A model generated the notes under the pieces. The model worked only from the letters and a program-made list of their open reading frames with translations, made no database searches and was not told the origin of the DNA. Of a DNA stretch of 64,000 nt, positions 35,821-47,016 are shown piece by piece. Each line of letters opens with the position of its first letter. Within the stretch, counting starts at the first letter, position 1. The DNA lies in the NCBI RefSeq assembly GCF_040869045.1, contig NC_090322.1, positions 276,484,662-276,548,661 of the forward strand. The letters run 5' to 3'. This DNA is from Eurosta solidaginis (taxonomy: Eukaryota > Arthropoda > Insecta > Diptera > Tephritidae). Position numbers and translations under genes: made by a program.

Positions 35821-37100
35821 GTCCCACCCGTGACAAAAAAGTCGAAAGTTGTTATTCTAAATTTTGCAATCGTTGTTTTATTTCATGTTTGTTATACACT
35901 GTTATAATCTCGGTTTAACTTATTACAAAAATCAAATTTGACTTCTTTGAAGTTGTTGACGAATTCTTCAAAAATGAAATATGTCTCACCTGTGAAAAGT
36001 ACGCAGGAACAGTTGTTAGGAATAAGTACGCATTGCTTGTTGTTGTTGTTGTTATCGCTACAGGTTGCTCCCCAAAGGTTTTGGGGAGTGTTATCGATGT
36101 GATGGTCCTTTGGCGGATACAGATCCGGTACGCTCCGGTACCACAGCACCATTAAGGTGCTAGCCCGACCATCTCGGGAACGATTTATGTGGCCACATTA
36201 AACCTTCAGGCCATCCACTCCCTCCCCACCCCCAAGTTCCATGAGGAGCTTAGGGTCGCCAGAGCCTCGTCTGTTAGTGAAACAGGATTCGCCGCCGATA
36301 GGTGAGGTTGGTGAAAATTGGGGTTTGGGAAGCTATATATTGCGCTGGCAACCTGAAGGGTTGCGCTACACAGCCCCTTGAATCTGGTATATTAGTCGCC
36401 TCTTACGACAGGCATACCTACCGCGGGTATATTCTGACCCCGTAACCCGCTGGGGTTAGGCATTGCTAATATGCCTTATTGCCCTCATAGAGACATAGAC
36501 TAATTAGGTCCAGTAGGAATTTTATTATAAATACGACATCTATGAAATAGATTTTTTTCTTGAATCTGAATCAAAGCCATAGAGATTGGAAATTCTTAAA
36601 ATTTTCCGCTACTCAAATTTAACCACTCCATGAACTGATTCCATGAGGTTAACCATATTTTGAATAGTTGTAATACTTTATTTACAATGAATAAGTTCAT
36701 TAATTGCTTTTAATTTGAAGATGTCCCACCCGTGAAACTAATATTTTAGGTAATAGCAACAAAATCATTTAAGAAAAATTTACTATTTTTATGGCATTCG
36801 ATTTCCCAAATGTTTATATATAAAAGTATTGCAAAACAAGTTAGTTTAATATATTTGGAGAGTTTTTATAATATATAACTTCACTTATGGATAGCGTCTA
36901 CTTTTTGTCCCACCCGTGACAATTTAAAAATTTGTAATAATTTGCATACGCTCTTAGATATTGCGTATAATATTTACATAGCATTTTTAAGAGAATGTTA
37001 AGCGTACCAATCTATATATAAGAACCAGAAATCTCCAGCCGATTTTACCAGAATGCTTCAACAAAGATGAAATATTCTGTACAATTGCCCCACCCGTGAC
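35821..37100 (+). repeat. Dispersed GTCCCACCCGTGAC motif, five copies
   Basis: The word occurs at 35821 (GTCCCACCCGTGAC), 35983 (GTCTCACCTGTGA), 36723 (GTCCCACCCGTGA), 36907 (GTCCCACCCGTGAC) and 37087 (GCCCCACCCGTGAC), always on the plus strand, in otherwise very AT-rich DNA. Once the 430-bp retroposon at 36038 is removed, spacings are about 160, 300, 184 and 180. This suggests a decayed array with a unit of roughly 150-185 bp of which only the core is conserved. Confidence 0.6.
36038..36459 (-). mobile_element. GC-rich (CAA)n-tailed retroposon, copy 1, with 8-bp target duplication
   Basis: Read on the minus strand, it starts CCCCAGCGGGTTACGGGG. It runs through GGTATGCCTGTCGTAAGAGG, GAACTTGGGGGTGGGGAG and TGGTACCGGAGCGTACCGG, and ends in a (CAA)n tail. 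Direct repeats GCATTGCT flank it at 36030-36037 and 36460-36467. No pol III A/B boxes of tRNA type are evident and no protein is encoded. It is a SINE-like element whose head I cannot derive from a known RNA. Confidence 0.85.
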
Positions 37101-40100
37101 GATGGAATATCCCGAAGACGTTTATCGGAATTGAGAGGTAAAATAGGAAAACGAAGAGGATCAATGAGACAAAGAAGTGGTGGGAAATCGTTAAAAGGGA
37201 AGTAAGTATTATACAATGGCTTAGAGAGCTTAAGAATAATTTTTATATTAGAGTAAGCTAAGGCGAAGTGAGGGCGGGATTGCCTTTGTAAATACTATCT
37301 TGAGTCGGTGCCTTCGATATAATGAAAAAAAAAAAAAATCATGATTTTGGTAGAAGTTCGGGAACACCAGACGCTATTCTCGGGCAGACCAATTGTTGTT
37401 AGTACTTGCGCGTAACAATCGTAAAATCAACTGCATCGTCAAACAGCACTTTGTTGGCATTAATTGAACTTCGGTGTTGTGTCAGATGCCATCGATTGAT
37501 CTACTTTTTCTAATCAGATAAAACGCTATTCAAATATTTTACAAAATTCATGTTGTCAACGTTTTCTTTGTGTCTGCCATATTTTAGTGTGGCAAATGGG
37601 TGCGACATGGGTGTCGATTATATCTACAGCTACAAACATGCTTACATATGTACATAAACTTTTAGATGTATAAAATGTCGTAAGTGTGAACAGAGAATGA
37701 ACACAAAAAAATGAAAAAAAAGCTGCGACGATTTACATAGCTACAAAGCATTTTGGGCTTTTGCCGTTGATCGCTAAAAATTTCATTGGGGGAAAAATTT
37801 TTTTGTTTTATTTGTTTACAATCTATGCATAAAAAAGAGTTTAACCTTTTCCCAATATTTTTTTTTTTTGGAGTAAAATTACGGCTTGAAAGGGAAAGAG
37901 ACGAGTGCCCCCTGTTTCTTCGTCGTTCGGATGTACAGCAGCGAACGCGAAAATAGCAGTGGCAATAAATTTCTTTAATTAAATTTTTCCTTCTTTTATT
38001 TCGATAATTTTTAATGCAAGTCAAAATTTGTCTTGATTTTTGAAATTTCTTTCCCCGAAAGTATGTAGTCTCTTCGCTTAGAGAGCGCAGGTTTTTATTT
38101 TTTATATGGAAGAAAATCTAAAACACGCTATGGAAAAAACTGTCAAAAATCAAGCGAAATTTTTAGACATCTATAACTTGTACTTTGTAAAACTAAAATT
38201 GGCAACAAAACTGCAAACTCAAACTTTTCCTATATTATAGAAAAAAATTTAAGAAATTTAGTCCAAATTTCCACTGCGATTTTCGTGTTCTCTGCTGTAT
38301 TTATTAAGAGAATAATGTGGCCTTGCTTGCAGTTTTTTTCGAATTTATTTCATTGCATTGATAATATCTAATATTTTTATTAATTATAACCATTTCAGCA
38401 TCTAGCAAATTTGTTTTCTCTTTTTCAGACATTAATCCAGACAAATCCAAAAATTAGCAGTTTGGCACTTCCGTATGCCACTTCATACATTTATTCATAT
38501 TCGTAAATTGAAATGTGCCCCTGTATCTCATTTGTTCCTTCTTGAGAAACCAGCTGGCATGGTGTTAACATAGAACTTCTTTATTGGGAAGCAAAGGGCA
38601 GAGTCCTTCAATCTGGGCAAAAAATTTGGTAAGGAAAGAATTCATATGGTAAGTACGTCTAAACTCTTGAGAACAGTTTCTGTAATTACTGCTTAGTCTT
38701 TCCGTTTTATAATTGGATTTTTTTCCAGCTTAATGCTTTTCATTAGAAACAATTTTCGTTTTTGCTTTCTTCTTCGCTGACACCGCACACCGACGTGTGT
38801 ATACGTATGCCGTACGTACACACATTTGAGCGAAATTTATGCCCGTAGTGGGAACGAAAAAAATGTTGCCATTGACCTGTTTGAATGCATGCATATGGAA
38901 ATATCAACTTTGTCTATTTTAATTTTTGATGTTGTAAAAGGCTGGAATTAATATTAAATAAGTATAAATAGATTACATATTTATAATCTGCACTTTTACA
39001 TAATTATTTCGAATTATTTTCACAATTTTTCAAACTTTAATTAGGTGTTTTTGCATAAAACTGCCAACGGTCAAAAATTTGCGCACAAAAGTTTACTAGG
39101 CAACTCTGTTTAGTGAGAGATCGACCAGTTGACACGTTCTTACGGAAAAAATCAAAATTGTTTTGATTTCTACGTTCCGGGCTACGTACGTGCGTTGAAC
39201 GTCGGTGAGTTTTCATTTACATTGCACATTCATAAGATAGTTCGGATCAGCTGACACGTTTTTTCTACGTACGTTCGTGGGTAACTGCAGCTTTAAGCAC
39301 CACCTTTCCGCTTCTGCTGCTTTCCTCATTTTTATATGAATACATATTTGTATAAGACGGTGTGAGGGGTGTCAATTTGGCATATTTATAGAACGTCATA
39401 AGCGGATTTAAAGCTAGTTGCCACTTTTAGCTTCTTTTTTGTTATTATACTCTTAATTTTTTGTCTATCTTTTATGATTTGTATAAACACACATGCCTTC
39501 TGATATGCATATTTATATGCTTATCTTTCTCGAATTTTTATTTAGGAATACCGAAGGGTATAAGTGCAGAGCATAATTTGAAAAGCTCATAATACGATTT
39601 ACGTATCTCTTCATAATTCGTATCTTATTTGGTTGTTCCTTAAGTACTTGTGAATGCTTTAGGGTGACAAACATAAAACTCATCTTCATGTAAATTTTTA
39701 TAGAAAAAGGGTAACAAAACAAAGGCGTATGCGACAATAACGTGAAGTATCTCTGCTGAAGATTTTAAAATGCTCAACAAAGCAAGCTAATGGGATTTCA
39801 ACTATCCTGCAACCTTATTTTTAGGCACAAAAATCATTTGAAAGAGAGTTTCTGAGCAGCCTTCGCCCTTTAGTATCACTATGTATGAATGTGTGTGTAT
39901 ATGTTTTAGCCTGCGGCTTATACCTCGTCATAGAATCGAACAAAATTTTGCTAAAACATACATCGAACACACAAAGAAAGGGTTTTCCAAAGAGGCGTGA
40001 CACTATCTTAGTTGTAAAAGCTTTAAAGAATCAAATGTTAAGACTAACAAGTCGCATAATGCCTCAAGCAGGTAAGAAGACATTTCTATGAGTTGGGCAT

Positions 40101-40889
40101 ATATTCGAATTCAGGGCATGTTCGGAAGGGTATGCACGGCACGGACCATAATCCTTAAAGAGTAAAATAGCCATATCATTTGACACAAAAATAGCATCGT
40201 TTCGAAGTGCAGGCTTTCCTATAAACTTGAATTAAATTAAAGGGACCTGGTTCCACTCAGTTAAAACATGCCATTCTGCAAGTGAGTTTCGATCTACAGA
40301 CATTGTACGATTCGTGAGCGAAATGGTAAATTGGGTCAAAGGAAGTGATCTCGTTTTCACGAATAGCTTGACGGATTCATATACATTTCAGTGTTTGTTT
40401 GTTTTTTTTCAATACGTGAGAGTAAAATTCGGGCGCAGATAAGGCATACGGTTTTTACAATTTGAGTATAAAACCAGGGGTTTTAATGAGAACTTTAGTA
40501 TAACTAAGATGCTGGAAGGGGAAGGAAGTGAGGGAAGGTCACAAGGAAAAACTAGGCAAGTCATTAATGTAAATAATGGGCGTCCAAAATCGTCATATTA
40601 GTTTATCTAAAATCCGGAAAGTAAAGAACTTTATATCCGCATTTCTCATTTTTTTTTTTTTTTTTTTGAAATTTCGATTAAAAATGTTACTCTCACATAT
40701 CTCCGCCTTATCGGCCTTCATATATGTAATACTCCTATATTGCTACAAAAGGTTAGGTACATTACCAAACATCAGAGTGCCGACATATTGCTGTATAAAT
40801 GTTTTTGTTTTTGTACTCAATAATCGAGTGTACCTAAATTTAAAGCTTTTCTTGTCACACTTATGCTGCTACAATCACAAAAATTTTAT
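37101..40889. other. Non-coding DNA, nothing recognised
   Basis: An (A)14 run at 37324-37337 might end an old retroposon. A T tract of about 20 occupies 40648-40667. The palindromic word TACGTACG occurs near 39173 and 39270. No exons or element ends were recognised. Confidence 0.4.
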
Positions 40890-41164
40890 AGGCTATACTA
40901 GAAGACCCGGCAGACGTTGTCATGCCCTAAATTTGGCTTATCTACATACATTTTAATAAGCTTTTTCCGTCTGAATCTGTCCCCCCCCCTCGTTCTTCAC
41001 TTTTTCCTAATGCTTTTATTCACTCCTTCCTCAGTCTTTTTCGCTTCATCTATCGCCATCTTCGTCTCATTCTATCTCTCTCTCAATCTCCTCTCTTTTC
41101 TCTTCTCTCAATTTCTTCTTATACTTCTGCATCCCTTATTGCCTGTCCCAGAGGGTGGTATGTA

Positions 41165-41235
41165 TTTTATTCCAGTCCCAGTCTCACTCCGAGTCTCAGT
41201 CCCAGTCCTAGTCCTAATCCCAGTCCCAGTCCGTC
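41165..41235 (+). repeat. Degenerate hexamer run (CCCAGT)n
   Basis: About eleven variants of CCCAGT/CTCAGT/CCTAGT follow each other, for example CCAGTCCCAGTCTCACTCC, inside the 40.9-42.0-kb element. Confidence 0.8.
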
Positions 41236-41261
41236 TCGGGATAATATATTAATCTGTACTA

Positions 41262-41882
41262 AAGCACACATCAACAGCTTTCATTTGATATCCATATTGT
41301 ATAAACACTGTCTATGCATTCACTGGCCTACGTTTTGGCCTATATCTCGAGACCCCAGTCACCCAGGGGTATGAAAATTACCCTCTGGTAAGGCACTCAT
41401 CCACAACTTTCATTTGATATCCATATTCTATACACACATTTTAGGGGTACCCAGGTCCACGTTTTGGCCTATATCTCGAGACCCAATTCACCCAGGGGTA
41501 TGAAAATTACCCTCTACTAAAGCACTCATCGACACCTTTCATTTGATTTCCATATTCTATAAACACACTCTAGGGGTACGCGGGTCCACGTTTTGGCCTA
41601 TATCTCGAGACCGTAGTCACTCAGCGGTATGAAAATTACCCTCTACTAAAGCACTCATCAACAGCTTTCATTTGATATCCATATTATATAAACACATTCT
41701 AGGGGTACCCGGGTCCACGTTTTTGCCTATATCTCGAGACCCTAGTCACCCAGGGGTATGAAAATTACTCTCTACTAAAGCACTCATCAACAGCTTTCAT
41801 TTGATATCCATATTCTATAAACACACTCTAGGGGTACCCGGGTCCACGTTTTGGCCTATATCTCGAGACCCTAGTCACCCTG
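41262..41882 (+). repeat. 129-bp tandem array, about five units
   Basis: The CTCGAG core of each unit falls at 41346, 41475, 41604, 41733 and 41862, exactly 129 bases apart each time. Each unit holds TTTCATTTGATATCCATATT, TAGGGGTACCCGGGTCCACG and ATATCTCGAGACC. The reverse complement aligns with the HINE array unit. Confidence 0.95.
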
Positions 41883-42010
41883 TCACCTATCCTATACATA
41901 TATCAAAATACACACGGGGTGCAAAACAAATTCAAAATCGGTTCAGTAGTTTAGGAGTCCATTGGCCTCAATTGTGTGACACGTGTTTTTTATATCTTAA
42001 GATTGTTTTG

Positions 42011-44997
42011 ATTTCGAATTCAAAACACACACATTGCGAGCGTTTTCTATTGGCAATGTAGGAGTATTACATATATGTTGGCCCTCAATCTATCAACATA
42101 CAAACTTGATCGACATTTCCTAAACAGTTCAGTGGTATGCAACTATCTGAATCGAAATATAGCAAAGAAAATAGAACGAGATTTTACGCACAATCAAATA
42201 GGTATGTATGTATAATGTAAAAAAAATCAGAAATCTAAATTGGAATTTCGATGCTACAAAAAAAGTAGCTATAACCAGTTCTAAATACCTGAGGCAGTTG
42301 CCAACGTTCAACCAGTAGCCCTTTGCATAAACACACATATTTACATCTAACCTTCGATTCTATGCATCCAAACATTCAAAAGCCACGATCGAACAAATAA
42401 CAAAAGCGCTCTTAAACAATACAAAAAACAATACTCAAAACGATGTTGAAACCAGTACAAAAGTATAAGTTTGGGAATTCAACTTCTCAATTGAAGCCAA
42501 TTTAGCTAATCATTTGATATTATAGGCCACGTCTTTGAAGAAGCGAAAAAGCGAGAGAATGAGCTTTAAACTTAAGAACGAACACATTAAGATAACAACA
42601 ACAAAAGTGAGTAAGTTACAATTGGAACAGTAGCTGAATCTAACATCAAAACGACAACAACATAAGAAACCACTAAAATTCAATAAGTCAAATGTGAGAA
42701 GGGAGAATAAGAACAAAGAACAAAGAGTAAAGGAGATGAAAATGGAATTATTTTCGAAGTGGCTGCGGATGAGTAGTCAGATGAGCGTTCAATGCAGAAA
42801 TGACAGTTGGATGAGTAAAGCGTAGAGTACATAAGAGGTTAGCTGGTTTATGCAAAGCAATAAGAAAATATTTTAAGCAACTTGGAGCACAAGGTGAGAC
42901 GCGACGCCGCAAGTATAGATACGCTAAAGATGCTATTGTACCTGGACTACAAAAGTGAAATGAACTAAAAAGGATTTCAGACTTAAGTATAGTTTAGGGA
43001 GCGCTCTAGATGTGAAGGGGGATTTATGTACTAGCCTTTGTATGGCGCTGGCAAGCAAAATGCAACGGCTTCAAATTTGGCTATTGTTTGGAAAGGAGAT
43101 TAAATGAGAAGGAACAGAAGGCAAAGGGAAGACAAGTGCACACAGATTTAACTGCGTTGCATGCCACAAAACGAACGAGAGTTGTATGTTGCAATGTATT
43201 TTAAGCATTTTTATTACACTCAGCATGCCGCACGTTGCTATAGCACACACTCACCATATTTCCGTACAGACAGACAGAACTGAGCGACTAAATGACAGAG
43301 CACCGACGTTTTTTCTATGCATTTGGTATTTATTTGAAATGCCGCTTTTTTGTTGTTCTTGTTGCAAAAACATTTACAGTTGATTGAGTGCGCCACTGTT
43401 GCATGTTGCTTGCTTTGCAAGAAAAAAAATAACCATAAAACATTCATTCACACTTGAGCACAAGTTTTTATATTTGGTGCCGATGGGTGGGGCAGACGAA
43501 ACAACTGAGGCTGCTACGCCATCCTATCGGCGCACCACCGGCTGTTTTCGGTTTCATCACAATTGCGCATATCTGCAGTTTGCAAGCAAATTAAAAGTTA
43601 AATGTTGCGTGCAACAAACAAATATATGCAGGCGGTGGTAGCAGTAAAAGGAGCAGCATATAAGGAAGAAGAAGAAAAAAGAAGCAGTCGCAGTTTCTTC
43701 CTATTCTTGATGTGCACTTTCGATGCTTCCCGACGTGAGTTCAACGTGCTACACAACCGCTTCAGCTTCACTTGTTACTCAATTAAATTTTAACTGATGT
43801 GCTCGAAGAACACTCTCAGCCACAGTTCAGGCAATCCAAGCAAATCACCTAAATGTTAAAAGCTCTTCAACCAGCAGTTAATCGGCGAAGGCACTGGAAA
43901 ATAGCAATGGGAAAGAGGGGTTAGCGATGGCAACCTGCCGGCAGGAAATGCTCATCTTCATTGGTTGCCATTGCTCACTGATACCTCAACCTCCTCCCGC
44001 CACGCTTAGTGTATTATGCAGAATAATGCATTTTTTGTTTTTGTTCATTCACTGAGTCATTCAGCTGCTGCTCTTTCATTCACTCAATGATTCTTTCATT
44101 CATTTGCTTGGGCGTTGCAAGCTATTTTCGCTCATTCTTTTATTCGGTTGCGCCAAAGTATCTTTCAAGTTACACTTTTGTTGCCGCTGCGTTATTTCAC
44201 AATTGACTTTATTTAGTTGCAACAACGCTTCTGATAATACAAACATATGTATTCTTGAATGTTTACTGTCAGCGGCTTTGTTTTTGTGCAGAAAAAAATT
44301 TGCGATTACAGTTTCGCGGCTACCTACCCCTTTGCCGCTCTCCCTCTGCAGTGTCTCTGTGTACGAGATTTTGCCGGTAGATTTTAGTTAAAACGTTTGC
44401 TGCCTTCTGTGTTGCATTGATGCAACTCCACTCCTTTGAATCTGAGCAAGAATATATGCCACGTGAGGCGTGTTTGTGTGTATATAAATATGCGAATAAA
44501 GTTGTATCTGTCGCCATCTCATTTCGAGCCTCACGCTAATTAAATATCTATGAATTGCGGTTTTGCGTTTATTTGCCTTCGGATGCCAAATTTCTTGAGG
44601 CAGAGTTGTTAGTTCTGTTGGCTCATTTGTGTATATGCCGCCGTGTATTCGCCCATGCATATTCTTTGATAGTTCCGTGTTTACTCTTTCACCCGCATTT
44701 GGGTAGGCAACTAAATGTATTCTTGTATGTTAGGTTGTTCATTTAGAAATTTAAGTAGCTGCAGCCTGCAGGTTATCAGTATAGAGCAAACTTTGCAGTA
44801 CAAATACTTGAATAATAAGGATTAATTAAACATTTAATAAAGTTAAACTTGTGTAAAATATGGAACGTTTAAAGTTTCGCACTAATATTAATTCATATCT
44901 TGCACCGAAATTAGTTTTTAATGTTTTAAATTATTTGTTTTTTCGACGTGATAGGCTCTTGCTCTACAACAAAATAACGCAAATTCAAAAAATCTAC
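42011..44997. other. Non-coding DNA, nothing recognised
   Basis: The interval 42360-43150 is purine-rich on the plus strand (GAAGAAGCGAAAAAGCGAGAG and similar). Frames at 43384-43793 and 44104-44391 have moderate complexity but no domain, start context or splice sites that I can defend. Confidence 0.35.
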
Positions 44998-45408
44998 TGT
45001 TGTTGTTGTAGCGATAAGGTTGCTCCCCGAAGGCTTTGGGGAGTGTTATCGATGTGATGGTCCTTTGCCGGATAAAGATCCGGTACGCTCCGGTACCACA
45101 GCACCATTAAGGTGCTAGCCCGACCATCTCGGGAACGATTTATGTGGCCACATTAAACCTTCAGGCCATTCCCCCCTCCCCACCCCCAAGTTCCATGAGG
45201 AGCTTGTGGTCGCCAGAGCCTCGTCTGCTAGTGAAACAGGATTCGACGCGGATAGGTGAGGTTGACAATTGGGTTCGGAGAAGCTATATATTGCGCTGGC
45301 AACCTGAAGGGTTGCGTTACACAACCCCTTGAATCTGGTATTTTAGTCGCCTCTTACGACAGGCATACCTATCGCGGGTATATTCGGATCCCTATTCCCG
45401 CTGGGGCC
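44998..45408 (-). mobile_element. GC-rich (CAA)n-tailed retroposon, copy 2, with 11-bp target duplication
   Basis: It has the same sequence order as the copy at 36.0 kb on the minus strand, from CCCCAGCGGG to the (CAA)n tail at 44998-45009. The flanking direct repeats are AAAAAATCTAC at 44987-44997 and 45410-45420. The two copies are similar enough to indicate a family active fairly recently. Confidence 0.85.
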
Positions 45409-45734
45409 AAAAAAATCTACTCATTCAAGCTTCTGGCAAGAGGGCGATGATATATAAACAAATTTTACTAAATTTAATCCGCAATGTAAATGATATTGTT
45501 CACTTTTAAAGAAAAAAAATGTGTTTAATTTGCAGTTGATGGGTTTGATACATTTTGAGACATTATTTGGTTGGTAATTATACATTTTTTCTAAGCTCGC
45601 GATAACCTTGCTGTGTGTCCAGGTATTCCATCCACACTGAACCAAAAATGTGCCAAAAACTACCGTAAAAATAATATTTTTTGGTTACAAAAGTCATCCA
45701 ACATTAAAAAATATTAAAATGGATATTAGGCCAT

Positions 45735-46757
45735 TATTTTATTTATTTATTTATTTATTAGTGTACAATTTAAAATTTATACAGACTAAAATGTTCGGTT
45801 TACTTAAAATATGTAGTATATGCGATATAAATAACATATTTATTCTACAAATTTATAAGAAGGATAGATTGTTGTGCATCGATTCTTATACGTATGCCCA
45901 AGCAGGCAGCCGTCGTGAGGATCTCTGAAGGACGAGAATTGCTCAGAAAGGAGCTGTGTGCCCATTAGCGCTCATAAAGGAGCCAACGTGAAATTATCAT
46001 GAGCGAGATGTTTGCCCAGTAGGTGGCTCTCGTGAGATGTAATGTATGTTGTAGATTACGCAGTGACCAGTACGTTTTTGTAATATATTTATTAGGCGTA
46101 TGATCTTATCACACTTTTATCTGTTTTGATTTGCCTGTGCTTGCATTGGATAAGCATTTTCTAATTTAGGTCAAATAGAATAATTTTCCTTATTAAGAAA
46201 GGCGAGTCTGAAATATCAAAATTAATGTAGTGCTTATTGAAATCCAGACACAAACAACGAAAAGCTTCGTGCATTTCAAAATTAGATCTGCATGTACTCA
46301 GGAAGAGTTTGTTGAAAATATCTTGATGGTCTCATAGGGACATTAATCTTTATCTCACTATGTAAAAATGGGCTATTCAAAATCCCTCCCAATAATTTCA
46401 CCATGAACAATACACCCAACATTTCCCTGCGGCTCTCAAGGGAAGGAAGGTTAATAAGCTTCAACCGGCTATTATATGATGGAAGATTCCTTGTTGGATC
46501 CCACGATAAGTGACTTAACGCAATTGACGCGTATTCTAGTGTCGGTCGAACTAAGGCAGTAAAGAGTGCTTTTGTGACGTAAGGGTCCATAAATTATTTT
46601 GAACATCGTTTAATGCAAGCTAACACACCTCTAGATCGAGTCACACAAGTTTCAGAATGATATTTGAAGTCTAGTTTGGGGTCCATTGTGACACCGAGAT
46701 CGATGAAGCTAGTAACTTGCTCAAGCTGGTAGTCACCTATCAAATAGTTATGTTTTT
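45735..46757 (-). pseudogene. Jockey/CR1-type LINE, 3' part with (TAAA)n tail, decayed
   Basis: On the minus strand the frame starts near 46757 with LEQVTSFIDLGVTMDPKLDF, matching the IKDLGVIFDSKFSF region of the element at 4.5 kb. After an in-frame TAA it continues VTKALFTALVRPTLEYAS and SYNSRLKLINLPSLESRR. Next come a stop and frameshift near 46285, then MHEAFRCLCLDFNKHY and a final stop near 46163. A GC-richer 3' UTR leads to the (TAAA)n tail, seen as TTTATTTATTTATT at 45737-45760. A deletion has removed residues after LEYAS. It is a relative of the 4.5-kb element, not a recent copy. Confidence 0.75.
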
Positions 46758-47016
46758 ATAAAACAATTTAATTTAAAATATTTTATTTCTTATTAACTAA
46801 TATAGTTCCATCAGGAATGTAATATAAATGTATAGGTGGACCAGTAAAAGTTTTTATATTAATAATATCAAAAAAAAGTATGTTTTGGCCCTAAGATATA
46901 AGACTGAAAGTGTTCTGAAAATTCAAGTAATTCATATTCATATGTGTACAAAACTGCTCTGTATTGCTTCCCTTATTGTGGTTTTCTGCATAATCCTCTT
47001 TCGGTCAACTTTTATG

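Larger units (their letters stand above)
40890..42010. mobile_element. Unclassified interspersed element carrying a 129-bp satellite
   Basis: The left part begins near AAGACCCGGCAGACGTTG. The right part contains AAAATCGGTTCAGTAGTTTA, then GGAGTCCATTG and a TTTTTATATCTTAAGATTG end. These words recur, in my memory, at the ends of many non-autonomous insect repeats. Between them lie a pyrimidine-rich tract (40980-41125), a CCCAGT-type hexamer run and the 129-bp array. No protein is encoded and the boundaries are approximate. Confidence 0.5.

Noticed and set aside
37324..37337. Poly-A run as the end of a processed pseudogene.
   Set aside because: The 200 bases upstream show no recognisable exon-derived coding sequence, and no flanking duplication was found.
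41262..41882. A CRISPR-like array.
   Set aside because: The 129-bp units repeat end to end without unique spacers. It is a tandem satellite inside an insect mobile element.
43384..43793. Moderate-complexity plus-strand frames as exons.
   Set aside because: No acceptor/donor pairs keep the frame open and no domain is visible; purine and GAAGAA repeats explain part of the open length.
45115..45450. Three overlapping frames on both strands in GC-rich DNA.
   Set aside because: They lie in the (CAA)n-tailed retroposon; the copy at 36.0 kb does not preserve them.
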